Below, piece after piece: positions 50,785-58,526 of a stretch of DNA of 64,000 bases. Below the pieces are notes generated by a model. It worked only from the letters and a program-made list of their open reading frames with translations. It searched no databases and was not told where the DNA came from. The stretch is from Streptomyces sp. Je 1-79. GTDB taxonomy: Bacteria > Actinomycetota > Actinomycetes > Streptomycetales > Streptomycetaceae. Location of the stretch: positions 124,001-188,000 of the forward strand of contig NZ_JAMGSL010000012.1 of the NCBI RefSeq assembly GCF_025195125.1. The letters run 5' to 3'. A program made the translations under genes and the position numbers. The stretch's first letter is position 1, and each line of letters opens with the position of its first letter.

Positions 50785-51560
50785 TCACGCGGCCGGGCGA
50801 TCCCCCGCCTCGCGGCAGTCCGCGCACCGCTCGTCCGGATCGTGACTGCGGAAGGCGCGCTCGCAGCCGTCGCAGGTGATCAGGGGCGGCGGCCCGACCG
50901 GAGGCGGGCCCTCGGCCGGGAGCGGGGGCGGGAGATGGACGCTGAGGCGGTACCCCAGGAAGCGGGCCGGATGGTGGATGGGAACCGGTTGGGGCGGAAG
51001 GCTCGCGGTGAGGGTGCGGGTGATCTGCGCGGGGCTGACGGCACGGGCGAGCCAGATGTCGACGGCGGGAACGAGGTGGCCGATGTCCCGAACGGAGAGC
51101 GTCAGCCGGGGATCGACGCCCCGAAGCCGAGCAAGCAGATCGGCGGCGGGGCCGCCGGGGAGGGCAGTGGCGGCGGGGCGGACGGGTGGGGGTGACGGCT
51201 CGGGGAGGGGGTCCGGGTCGCGAACTTGCCGCCACCGACGGGGAGTCGGGGTCGGGCGAGGTATCCGGCGCACTCCAGCTCGTTGAGCGCCCGGCGGACG
51301 GTCTTCTCGCCCTCCCGGAAGCGGAGTGCGAGCGCCTTGGCGGTCACGGAGACCCCGTCGGGCAGCGACTGGATGTACACGGCGAGCCCGATCGCGGCGG
51401 CGGAGAGCTTCTCGTGCTGGGCGAGGTGGTTGCCGACCACGGTGAAGCGTTCGGTGTGGCGATGCCGGATGTGGATCACACCGGGGCGGGGCGCGCCGTC
51501 GGGAATCGCGCGGGACAGGGGATGCGCGGACACGGCCGCGTTAGACTGCGGATCAGCCAT
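50785..51560 (-). pseudogene. Frameshifted helix-turn-helix gene
   Basis: Two adjoining frames together look like one Streptomyces helix-turn-helix protein. The first (51560 down to about 51200) has a winged-helix part: LSAAAIGLAVYIQSLPDGVSVTAKALALRFREGEKTVRRALNELE spread over two helices, then YLARPRLPVGGG. The second (from about 51230 to 50785) continues with RLRGVDPRLTLSVRDI, LARAVSPAQITRTLTA and a C-terminal CDGC/CADC zinc-type motif. The frames are offset by one base near 51190-51225, in a C-rich stretch (C5 and C4 runs). It is a real frameshift or a sequencing error in that run. A TGTCAC/GTGACA dyad at 51684-51703 may be its operator. Confidence 0.65.
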
Positions 51561-51683
51561 TGGGAAGGTATCGCTTCCTGAGCGGTCAGGCCCTCGTCAG
51601 GATTGCCGTCCTGCCGGGGGCCGAGTTGCATATGCCATGTGACGTGGCCGACCGTACCTCACCGATCCGCGTTTCCAACACTG

Positions 51684-51703
51684 TGTCACCCGATGGTGTG
51701 ACA
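51684..51703. promoter_or_regulatory. TGTCAC/GTGACA dyad upstream of the frameshifted HTH gene
   Basis: Inverted repeat TGTCAC (51684-51689) and GTGACA (51698-51703). It sits about 125 bases before the HTH start at 51560, in a 260-base gap that also holds a G-run (51713-51728). It is a candidate operator, with no proof of which protein binds it. Confidence 0.35.
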
Positions 51704-51820
51704 TGGTCAGTTGGGGGGGGTCGGGGGGTGGTTGGGTGGGTTCTCTCCCGTTCCTTTTCCTTTTACGGCGCACGCCACCGGAGCGCGCGCCGACGCGCCC
51801 CGGTGGGTGGACCCTGGACC

Positions 51821-52024
51821 TCAGATCCCCTTGATGTGATCCACGAACGCGGCCCACGCGGGGGCGGGGACGAGTAGGGCGGGGCCGGTGGGGTTCTTGC
51901 TGTCCCGGACGGGGACGGTGCCGGGAATGTTGTCGGCGACCTCGACGCAGTCGCCGCCGCCGCCGTCGCTGAACGAGCTCTTGCGCCACGCCGCAGCGGT
52001 CAGGTCGACTCGGGTATGACTCAT
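51821..52024 (-). CDS. DUF397 domain small protein
   Basis: A 67-residue DUF397 protein: AWRKSSFSDGGGGDCVEVA, VPVRDSKNP and a closing W-x-x-F (AWAAFVDHIKG). Its ATG at 52024 overlaps the stop of the DUF5753 regulator by four bases (ATGA), so the pair is translationally coupled. Such pairs resemble the Scr1/Scr2 type toxin-antitoxin-like modules of streptomycetes. Confidence 0.9.
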   Translation of the reverse strand: MSHTRVDLTAAAWRKSSFSDGGGGDCVEVADNIPGTVPVRDSKNPTGPALLVPAPAWAAFVDHIKGI

Positions 52025-52848
52025 GGTCCGAACTCCTCCATCGCCTGCTGGATCAAGGCCGTTGATGCCTCCGGCGCCAACGCTCTGGCATGTACAAGAT
52101 CGTAACGATAGGAGTGGCGGGCGACCATGGCTCTGTCCTCCACGAGTTCGCCGGAGTGTCCGGCCTCCAGGTAGGCCACGTCGGGGCTGTTCTCGAAGGA
52201 GAGCACGGTGAGGGAGCCGCCCATCGCGGAGTGCCCGCCCGCGGCAAAGGGAAGCACCTGGATCTCGATGTAGGGCGCCTTCGCCGCCTCGACGACGACT
52301 GCCAGTTGGTCGCGCATCACCGCTCCACCGGCAACCGGGCGCCGGATCACCGCCTCGTCGAGAACGACCCAGAGCAGTGGCGGCCGCTTCCGCCTGAGCA
52401 GCGACTGCCGCTCCATCCGGGCCGTCACCATCTCCTCGATCTCGGCGGGTGTGCACCAGGGCTGCCCCAGGCGCAGCACCTCGCGCGCGTACTCCGCGGT
52501 CTGGAGCAGACCCGGCACGCTGTGCGCCATGTACTTGTGCATGGCGCTGGCCCTCGCTTCGTACTGCATGAACTTCCGTACCCAGTCCGAATACGGCGTC
52601 CGCCGTAAGTGCCCCCACAGGTCGACCAGGTCCCCCTCCGCACCCAGGATCGCGTCCAGCCTGCCGTTCACGTCCTCCGGCGGGACCTCCTTGCCCAGCT
52701 CGAACTGGGCGATGCGGCTGTGCGCGATGGGGATCCGGTCGCCCAACTGCCGTTGCGTGAGCCCCGCACGGCCCCGCAGCTTGCGCAGCTTCGTGCCGTA
52801 CAGCGCGGCGAGGGACGCCGATGGATCGAGTTCTTTCGGTGCGGGCAC
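52021..52848 (-). CDS. HTH (XRE) regulator with DUF5753
   Basis: A 275-residue protein. The HTH at about residues 15-60 reads KLRGRAGLTQRQLGDRIPIAHSRIAQFELG (in two helices). DUF5753 follows, with HSVPGLLQTAEYAREVL, VLDEAVIRRPVAG and IQVLPFAAGGHSAMGG. GTG 52848 is preferred because GGGGG lies six bases upstream; longer forms starting upstream lack a ribosome site. It is the partner of the DUF397 protein downstream, and a second, independent pair exists at 767-2028. Confidence 0.87.
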   Translation of the reverse strand: MPAPKELDPSASLAALYGTKLRKLRGRAGLTQRQLGDRIPIAHSRIAQFELGKEVPPEDVNGRLDAILGAEGDLVDLWGHLRRTPYSDWVRKFMQYEARASAMHKYMAHSVPGLLQTAEYAREVLRLGQPWCTPAEIEEMVTARMERQSLLRRKRPPLLWVVLDEAVIRRPVAGGAVMRDQLAVVVEAAKAPYIEIQVLPFAAGGHSAMGGSLTVLSFENSPDVAYLEAGHSGELVEDRAMVARHSYRYDLVHARALAPEASTALIQQAMEEFGP

Positions 52849-52963
52849 AGGCGACCCCCGTTTTCGTTCCGCCACCGCGTAAACCGTTACCCCTGGTGAT
52901 CGTAGCGACACGCATTCATGCTCGTCCGTGAAAGCACAGGACGACGAGGAGGATGCGCGGGCC

Positions 52964-53200
52964 ATGGGAGCGATGGGGCGCGAGACGGCGGTCGACGAGA
53001 TCAGGGACGCCCGGGCGGCACGGGACGAGCTGCGGGCGGCGCTGGCCGAGGTGGGCGTCCGGCTGCCGTCGCTGGGGCTCGATCTCGTGTCCCTGGCCAG
53101 TCCGCATCTGACACCGCTGGTGGACCTGGGGCGGTGCCGCCCGGACGTGGCGCGTCGGCTGGCCTCGGCGCTGCGGGCGGGCGGCGGCGGAACGCAGTGA
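52964..53200 (+). CDS. Hypothetical protein, short charged helix
   Basis: A 78-residue protein beginning MGAMGRETAVDEIRDARAARDELRAAL, mainly an Arg/Glu/Ala-rich helix, then a Leu-rich C-terminal half (LPSLGLDLVSLASPHLTPLVDL). ATG 52964 is preferred over GTG 52928 because GAGGAGG at 52946-52952 sits 11 bases upstream. I recognise no domain. It is divergent from the DUF5753 regulator; similar small ORFs often accompany these pairs. Confidence 0.55.
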   Translation: MGAMGRETAVDEIRDARAARDELRAALAEVGVRLPSLGLDLVSLASPHLTPLVDLGRCRPDVARRLASALRAGGGGTQ

Positions 53201-53257
53201 AGCCCACGCCCCCGCGGTCGGGGGCATGGGCATCAAGGGCGCCTGGGCGCCGGGGCG

Positions 53258-54571
53258 TTACGCGGCGAGCGCCGGCTCGCGGTCGTCGACCGGGGAGGAC
53301 GAGGCCGCGTTGTACGCGTCGACGTCCAGGATCTTCTCGCGGGCGGCGACGACGACCGGGACCAGCGCCTGGCCCGCGACGTTCGTGGCCGTGCGCATCA
53401 TGTCCAGGATCGGGTCGATCGCCATCAGCAGGCCCACGCCCTCCAGCGGGAGGCCCAGCGTCGAGAGGGTCAGGGTCAGCATGACCGTCGCGCCGGTGAG
53501 GCCGGCCGTGGCCGCGGAGCCGACGACCGAGACGAAGGCGATCAGCAGGTAGTCCTGGATGCCCAGCTGCACGTCGAAGATCTGCGCGATGAAGATCGCG
53601 GCCAGCGCCGGGTAGATCGCGGCGCAGCCGTCCATCTTGGTCGTCGCGCCGAACGGGACGGCGAAGGAGGCGTACTCCTTCGGGACGCCGAGGCGCTCGG
53701 TGACCTTCTGGGTGACCGGCATCGTGCCGACCGAGGAGCGGGAGACGAAGGCCAGCTGGATGGCCGGCCATGCGCCCTTGAAGAACTGGATCGGGTTGAC
53801 CTTGGCGACCGTCGCGAGCAGCAGCGGGTAGACGCCGAACATCACGAGGGCCGAGCCGATGTAGACGTCGGCGGTGAAGGTCGCGTACTTGCCGATCAGC
53901 TCCCAGCCGTAGTCGGCGATGGCGAAGCCGATGAGGCCGACGGTGCCGATGGGGGCGAGGCGGATGACCCACCACAGGGCCTTCTGGAGCAGTTCCAGGA
54001 CCGACTCGGAGAGGGCCAGGATCGGCTTGGCGCGGTCACCGAGCTTCAGCGCGGCGATGCCGGCGACGGCGGCCATGAAGACGATCTGCAGGACGTTCAG
54101 CTCGGTGAACGGGGTGATGACGTCCGTCGGGACGATCCCGGTCAGGAAGTCGATCCAGGTGCCCTCGCGCTTCGGCAGCTTGCCGTCCTGCGGGGTGAGG
54201 CCGGTGCCGGCGCCCGGGTTGGTGATCAGGCCGATCGCGAGGCCGATGCCGACCGCGATCAGCGAGGTGATCATGAACCAGACCAGGGTCTGGGCGGCCA
54301 GCCGGGCGGCGTTGTTGACCTTGCGCAGGTTGGTGATCGACACCAGGATCGCGAAGAAGACGAGCGGGGCGACGGCCAGCTTCAGGAGCTGGACGAAGAT
54401 GTCGCCGACCTGGCCGAGGGTCTCCTTCAGCCAGCTGACGTCCTGGCTGCGGGCGAGCCAGCCGAGCAGGACGCCGAGGACGAGGCCGGCGACTATCTGG
54501 GCCCAGAAGGGGACCTTGGGTATGCGGGAGGAAGCCGGGGACTTCGTCTCGGGCGTGGCGGACGCGGACAC
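53258..54571 (-). CDS. Dicarboxylate/amino acid:cation symporter (DAACS), possibly cystine
   Basis: A 437-residue transporter of the DAACS/GltP family with the typical helical hairpins: SRSSVGTMPVTQKVTERLGVP (HP1) near residue 275 and ATAGLTGATVMLTLTLSTLGLPLEG (HP2/TM8) near 355, and the GATTKMDGCAAIYPALAAIF segment. GTG 54571 is set by GGAG. DAACS members take up glutamate, C4-dicarboxylates or cystine (TcyP). The Cys-rich leader peptide upstream favours cystine as substrate, but this is an inference. Confidence 0.88.
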   Translation of the reverse strand: MSASATPETKSPASSRIPKVPFWAQIVAGLVLGVLLGWLARSQDVSWLKETLGQVGDIFVQLLKLAVAPLVFFAILVSITNLRKVNNAARLAAQTLVWFMITSLIAVGIGLAIGLITNPGAGTGLTPQDGKLPKREGTWIDFLTGIVPTDVITPFTELNVLQIVFMAAVAGIAALKLGDRAKPILALSESVLELLQKALWWVIRLAPIGTVGLIGFAIADYGWELIGKYATFTADVYIGSALVMFGVYPLLLATVAKVNPIQFFKGAWPAIQLAFVSRSSVGTMPVTQKVTERLGVPKEYASFAVPFGATTKMDGCAAIYPALAAIFIAQIFDVQLGIQDYLLIAFVSVVGSAATAGLTGATVMLTLTLSTLGLPLEGVGLLMAIDPILDMMRTATNVAGQALVPVVVAAREKILDVDAYNAASSSPVDDREPALAA

Positions 54572-54661
54572 AGACACACTCCACAGGTGCGTATCGGGGA
54601 AATACGGGGACGGGGGTGCGGTACACACGCGCTCAGGCGGTACCGCTGCATGATGCCGGGG

Positions 54662-54769
54662 TCAGAGCTCGCGGCAACAGACCGCGGACATACAGCGGCA
54701 CAGATCGACATGCAGGCGCGCCACGAGCGGGGTGCTCGCGGCATCGTGGAGGCGCACTGCTGTCTTCAT
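54662..54769 (-). CDS. Cys-rich leader peptide (putative attenuator)
   Basis: A 35-residue ORF starting ATG 54769 with the family motif LHVDLCRCMSAVCCREL at its end: four cysteines in the last dozen residues. Such (R)HxDLC-containing leader peptides occur upstream of sulfur-related genes in actinobacteria and are thought to sense cysteine during translation. A TAACGT -10-like element lies seven bases before the ATG, with TTGAGG 18 bp further up, so the message is probably leaderless. The symporter follows 91 bases after its stop. Confidence 0.8.
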   Translation of the reverse strand: MKTAVRLHDAASTPLVARLHVDLCRCMSAVCCREL

Positions 54770-54791
54770 GGCGGATACGTTAACACTTGAA

Positions 54792-54821
54792 CTTTGAGAA
54801 CCTCAAAGCCCTTCTTTGAGG
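54792..54821. promoter_or_regulatory. CTTTGAG repeats in the symporter promoter
   Basis: Inverted repeat CCTCAAAG (54801-54808)/CTTTGAGG (54814-54821) plus a third copy CTTTGAG (54792-54798). It covers the -35 region of the leader-peptide promoter and is a likely binding site for a transcription factor. Confidence 0.55.
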
Positions 54822-54855
54822 TGACGAGACCCCTCCCTCGCCTCCGAAACGCAGA

Positions 54856-54896
54856 ACACCCCGGTCAGGAGCCTTCGAAGCTCCCGTCCGGGGTGT
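54856..54896. terminator. Hairpin terminator after the DUF4229 gene
   Basis: ACACCCCGG (54856-54864) pairs with CCGGGGTGT (54888-54896), with an inner GGAGC/GCTCC stem and a TTCGAA-containing loop. It lies 50-90 bases past the stop of the minus-strand DUF4229 gene at 54947 and before the symporter promoter. Confidence 0.75.
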
Positions 54897-54946
54897 CATT
54901 CCAGGACAAGCTGTGATGAACCTTACGTGGTTCCTACACGGTTTCC

Positions 54947-55237
54947 CTACGCGTCCTCGCTGGCGCGGTTGGCCGCCAGGCGGCCCTTCGCCCGGTCCAC
55001 CTTGGCGACGATCTGCTCGGACATCGCGTCCCGCTGGCCGCGCAGCAGCACGAAGCTGAGGGGCGCGGAGATCACGATGGAGAGCAGGAGCACCCAGAGC
55101 AGGTTGGAGTCGCCGAGGCCGCGCGGCAGCACGCCGATGTAGACGAGTCCCCAGAGGGCGAAGAAGCAGCCGGCGAAGACGCCGAGGCGCATCAGGGTGT
55201 ACCGGAGGGTCGCTGCACCCGTTCCGTTCGCGGCCAC
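54947..55237 (-). CDS. DUF4229 domain membrane protein
   Basis: A 96-residue protein with two predicted membrane helices (GVFAGCFFALWGLVYIGVL, LLWVLLLSIVISAPLSFVLL) and a C-terminal basic helix (GQRDAMSEQIVAKVDRAKGR). It matches the DUF4229 pattern common in streptomycetes; function unknown. GTG 55237 is set by AAAGGGG. It lies next to the menaquinone block and shares its direction. Confidence 0.82.
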   Translation of the reverse strand: MAANGTGAATLRYTLMRLGVFAGCFFALWGLVYIGVLPRGLGDSNLLWVLLLSIVISAPLSFVLLRGQRDAMSEQIVAKVDRAKGRLAANRASEDA

Positions 55238-55298
55238 GACGGCCCCTTTCTCTGTCTGTGCGGATTCGCCCGTCAAGTGAAGCACGGACCGAAATCGA

Positions 55299-55823
55299 TC
55301 AGTTCAGCGGGAGCAGCATGAAGATGTCGTCCCGGTCGTCGCCCTCGGCCACCCGGATGGCGCCGGGCACCCGCCCGACCTCCTTGTAGCCGCAGGAGCC
55401 GTAGAAGCGGTCGACGCCCGTGCCGCCCCGGCAGGTGAGGCGTATCGCCTCGATCCCCTCGAAGCCGCGCACGGCGTCCTCGACGGCGGCCATGAGGTCG
55501 CGCCCGTACCCCTTGCCCTGGTGGGAGGGGTGGACCATGACCGTGTAGAGCCAGACCCAGTGCCGCATCAGCCGGTGCGTGTTGTACGCGACGAAGGTGG
55601 TGGCGGCGACGGTGCCGTCCTCCTCGTACCCGACGACGATCCGCATCCGGCCCTCGGCCATGGCGGCGAGGTGCTTGACCAGCTCGGGCCTGACGTCGTC
55701 GGCGGTGACGGGAGGGACGAAGCCGACGGCGCCGCCCGCGTTGGAGACGTCCGCCCACAGGCGCAGGACGCCGTCCCGCAGCGCGGGGGTCACCGGCGGA
55801 TCGAGTTCGAACTTCAGGGGCAT
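55299..55823 (-). CDS. GNAT N-acetyltransferase
   Basis: A 174-residue acetyltransferase with MVHPSHQGKGYGRDLMAAVEDAVR (acetyl-CoA loop) near residue 95, then GTGVDRFYGSCGYKEVGRVPGAIR near 140. ATG 55823 follows 12 bases after the mqnE stop, so it is probably part of that transcript. The acceptor is unknown, and there is no known role in menaquinone synthesis. Confidence 0.85.
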   Translation of the reverse strand: MPLKFELDPPVTPALRDGVLRLWADVSNAGGAVGFVPPVTADDVRPELVKHLAAMAEGRMRIVVGYEEDGTVAATTFVAYNTHRLMRHWVWLYTVMVHPSHQGKGYGRDLMAAVEDAVRGFEGIEAIRLTCRGGTGVDRFYGSCGYKEVGRVPGAIRVAEGDDRDDIFMLLPLN

Positions 55824-55834
55824 CCGGCCGGGCC

Positions 55835-56998
55835 TCAGACGCGCATCGGCTGGGGCGACTCGCGGCGCTCCGCGTCCGGCCCCGGGTACTCGCGGATGAT
55901 CTCGTAGCGCGTGTTGCGCTCCACCGGGCGGAAGCCGGCGTCCCGGATGAGCTCCAGCAGGTCGTCGCGGCCCAGCTTGTTCGGCGTGCCGTAGTTGTCG
56001 GCGTCGTGCGTGATCTTGTACTCGACGACCGAGCCGTCCATGTCGTCGGCGCCGTGCTGGAGGGCGAGCTGGGCGGTCTGGACGCCGTGCATGACCCAGA
56101 AGACCTTGACGTGCGGCACGTTGTCGAAGAGCAGCCGGGAGACGGCGAAGGTCTTCAGCGCCTCGGCGCCGGTGGCCATCGTCGTGCGCGCCTGGAGCTT
56201 GTTGCGGACCTTGCCGTCCTGCATGTCGACGAAGTCGTGCTGGTAGCGCAGCGGGATGAAGACCTGGAAGCCGCCGGTCTCGTCCTGGAGTTCGCGCAGC
56301 CGCAGCACGTGGTCGACGCGGTGCCGGGGCTCCTCGATGTGCCCGTACAGCATCGTGCTGGGGGTCTTCAGGCCCTTGGAGTGCGCCAGGCGGTGGATCC
56401 GGGACCAGTCCTCCCAGTGGGTGCGGTGGTCCACGATGTGCTGGCGGACCTCCCAGTCGAAGATCTCCGCGCCGCCGCCGGTGAGGGACTCCAGTCCGGC
56501 CTCGATCAGCTCGTCGAGGATGTCGGACGCGGACATGCCCGAGATGGTCTCGAAGTGGTGGATCTCGGTGGCGGTGAAGGCCTTGAGGGAGACGTTCGGG
56601 AGCGCCTTCTTCAGCTCGGAGAGCGAGCGGGGGTAGTAGCGCCAGGGCAGGTTGGGGTGGAGCCCGTTGACGATGTGCAGCTCGGTGAGGTTCTCGTTCT
56701 CCATCGCCTTGGCGAGGCGGACGGCCTCCTCGATGCGCATCGTGTACGCGTCCTTCTCGCCCGGCTTGCGCTGGAACGAGCAGTAGGCGCAGGACGCGGT
56801 GCACACGTTCGTCATGTTGAGGTGGCGGTTGACGTTGAAGTGGACGACGTCACCGTTCTTGCGGGTCCGGACCTCGTGGGCCAGGCCGCCGAGCCAGGCC
56901 AGGTCGTCGGACGCGTACAGCGCGATTCCGTCCTCGCGGCTCAGCCGCTCTCCGGAACGGACCTTCTGCTCCAGCTCGCGCTTGAGTCCCGCGTCCAT
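55835..56998 (-). CDS. mqnE: MqnE, aminodeoxyfutalosine synthase
   Basis: A 387-residue radical-SAM enzyme of the futalosine menaquinone pathway, joining 3-[(1-carboxyvinyl)oxy]benzoate with SAM to give aminodeoxyfutalosine. The cluster motif CTASCAYC is at residues 66-73; ENLTELHIVNGLHPNLPW and STMLYGHIEEPRHR are typical of the family. ATG 56998 is set by GGGAGG. It is homologous to SCO4494 by pattern and length. Downstream genes on the same strand are a GNAT and a DUF4229 protein. Confidence 0.95.
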   Translation of the reverse strand: MDAGLKRELEQKVRSGERLSREDGIALYASDDLAWLGGLAHEVRTRKNGDVVHFNVNRHLNMTNVCTASCAYCSFQRKPGEKDAYTMRIEEAVRLAKAMENENLTELHIVNGLHPNLPWRYYPRSLSELKKALPNVSLKAFTATEIHHFETISGMSASDILDELIEAGLESLTGGGAEIFDWEVRQHIVDHRTHWEDWSRIHRLAHSKGLKTPSTMLYGHIEEPRHRVDHVLRLRELQDETGGFQVFIPLRYQHDFVDMQDGKVRNKLQARTTMATGAEALKTFAVSRLLFDNVPHVKVFWVMHGVQTAQLALQHGADDMDGSVVEYKITHDADNYGTPNKLGRDDLLELIRDAGFRPVERNTRYEIIREYPGPDAERRESPQPMRV

Positions 56999-57046
56999 CT
57001 GGCCGCCTCCCATGTCTGACGATTTCAGGCTCCACCCACCGTACTC

Positions 57047-57502
57047 TCAGCCCTCCTCGGGCAGATCTCCGACCCGGTTCTCCCACTTGGTGGAGAGCAC
57101 GATCGTCGTACGGGTGCGGGAGACGCCCTTGGTGCCGGAGAGCCGGCGGATGGTCTTCTCCAGTCCGTCGACGTCGCTGACCCGGACCTTGAGCATGTAG
57201 GAGTCGTCGCCGGCGATGAACCAGCAGTCCTCGATCTCGGCGAGGTCCTTCAGACGGCGCGCCACGTCCTCGTGGTCGGCGGCGTCGGAGAGGGAGATGC
57301 CGATGAGGGCGGTGACGCCGAGGCCGAGCGAGGCGGCGTCGACCGTCGCGCGGTAGCCGGTGATGACCCCGGCCGACTCCAGGCGGTTGATCCGGTCGGT
57401 GACGGAGGGGCCGGAGAGCCCGACGAGCCGGCCGAGTTCGGCGTACGAAGCACGGCCGTTCTCGCGCAGAGCCTGGATGAGCTGCCTGTCCACGGCGTCC
57501 AT
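57047..57502 (-). CDS. Lrp/AsnC family regulator
   Basis: A 151-residue protein. The N-terminal winged helix (residues 1-50: VDRQLIQALRENGRASYAELGRLVGLSGPSVTDRINRLE, in three helices) is followed by the RAM ligand domain (IEDCWFIAGDDSYMLKVRV). The Lrp family senses amino acids; its target here is probably local, since the position directly upstream of mqnE is conserved in streptomycetes. ATG 57502 gives the family start MDAVDRQL. TATAGAATCTAAGG upstream is AT-rich and could hold its promoter and autoregulatory site. Confidence 0.92.
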   Translation of the reverse strand: MDAVDRQLIQALRENGRASYAELGRLVGLSGPSVTDRINRLESAGVITGYRATVDAASLGLGVTALIGISLSDAADHEDVARRLKDLAEIEDCWFIAGDDSYMLKVRVSDVDGLEKTIRRLSGTKGVSRTRTTIVLSTKWENRVGDLPEEG

Positions 57503-57628
57503 AGGTACGAAGCCTTCCATTGTCCAGCGATACCGCGAGTTTAGGTATAGAATCTAAGGTACACAGGGGTCGACACCCTGTGAATCTTTCAATTGAACAA
57601 AGACGATCTTTCAGGAGTGGTGTTCACC

Positions 57629-57754
57629 GTGTACACGATCGAGATGGCCTACGCCCGTATGCGCGAGCTGCAGGAGCTGGCCAACCGCTCGCGTGCCCAC
57701 CAGCCGTCCGCTTCACAGCGCGCCCCGAAGAAGCGCGCCGCCAAGAAGCGCTAA
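57629..57754 (+). CDS. Small basic hypothetical protein, 41 aa
   Basis: GTG 57629 follows AGGAG (57613-57617) by 11 bases. The 41-residue product starts YTIEMAYARMRELQELANRS and ends in a Lys/Arg-rich tail (APKKRAAKKR). It is divergent from the Lrp gene and its stop overlaps the convergent ubiX-like gene by four bases. The amphipathic N-terminal helix and basic tail suggest a nucleic-acid or membrane contact; no family is known to me. Confidence 0.65.
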   Translation: MYTIEMAYARMRELQELANRSRAHQPSASQRAPKKRAAKKR

Positions 57755-58434
57755 TCCCCCCGAGAGCTCGCACCACCGCCGAGCTCTCCCTCCCAACGGC
57801 GGTACAGCCGGTGCGGCACCCCTGCCGCGTCGAGCACCCGCCCGGCGACGAAGTCCACCAGATCCTGGATGTGCGTCGCCCCCGCGTAGAACGCCGGAGA
57901 GGCGGGCAGCACCACGGCGCCCGCCTCGTCCAGCGCCACCAGGTGTTTCAGCGTCTGCCCGTTCAGCGGGGTCTCGCGCACCGCGACCACCAGCGGCCGG
58001 CGCTCCTTGAGCGTCACGCTCGCCACCCGCTGCAACAGGTCCTTCGAAAGTCCCAGCGCCACGCCCGCCACCGAGGCGGTCGACGCGGGCACGATCAGCA
58101 TTCCCTTCACGGGGTACGAGCCGCTGCTCGGCCCCGCGGCCAGATCCCCGGCCGCCCAGTACCGCACGTCGTCCAGCGGGACGTCGAAGGTGCCCGGCTT
58201 CCCGTCGGCGCCCCGCGCCAGCCAGGCCGCCAGGTCCTCGCGCCAGTGCGCGTCCCGGAAGGCGATTCCCGTCTCGTCGAGCAGCGTCAGCCGCGACGCC
58301 CGCGAGACGACCAGGTCGACGCTCTCCCCCGCTGCGAGCAGCCCCCTCAGAACGGCGGCGGCGTACGGGGTTCCTGACGCCCCGGACACCCCGACCACCC
58401 AGGGACGACGCTGCTGTTCCTCTGCCTGCTCCAC
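57751..58434 (-). CDS. UbiX family flavin prenyltransferase
   Basis: A 227-residue flavoprotein with VVGVSGASGTPYAAAVL at residues 13-29 (FMN-binding), VVSRASRLTLLDE, IVPASTASVAGVALGLSKDLLQR near 113, and LKERRPLVVAVRETPL. UbiX makes prenylated FMN, the cofactor needed by UbiD decarboxylases such as the one at 60045. GTG 58434 is the start. Homologous position and neighbours match the S. coelicolor menaquinone block SCO4490-4494. Confidence 0.92.
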   Translation of the reverse strand: MEQAEEQQRRPWVVGVSGASGTPYAAAVLRGLLAAGESVDLVVSRASRLTLLDETGIAFRDAHWREDLAAWLARGADGKPGTFDVPLDDVRYWAAGDLAAGPSSGSYPVKGMLIVPASTASVAGVALGLSKDLLQRVASVTLKERRPLVVAVRETPLNGQTLKHLVALDEAGAVVLPASPAFYAGATHIQDLVDFVAGRVLDAAGVPHRLYRRWEGELGGGASSRGD

Positions 58435-58526
58435 GCCGACGAGCCTATCCGGCCCGCCCCCGGTGGAACTGAGTAAGGTGACCCGAACGTTTCCGGGGGG
58501 AGGCGTACCGACCGCAGGGGGACGCG

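Noticed and set aside
51190..51225. Programmed -1 ribosomal frameshift in the HTH gene
   Set aside because: No X-XXY-YYZ heptamer in the correct phase and no clear downstream pseudoknot; a plain frameshift or sequencing error is simpler.
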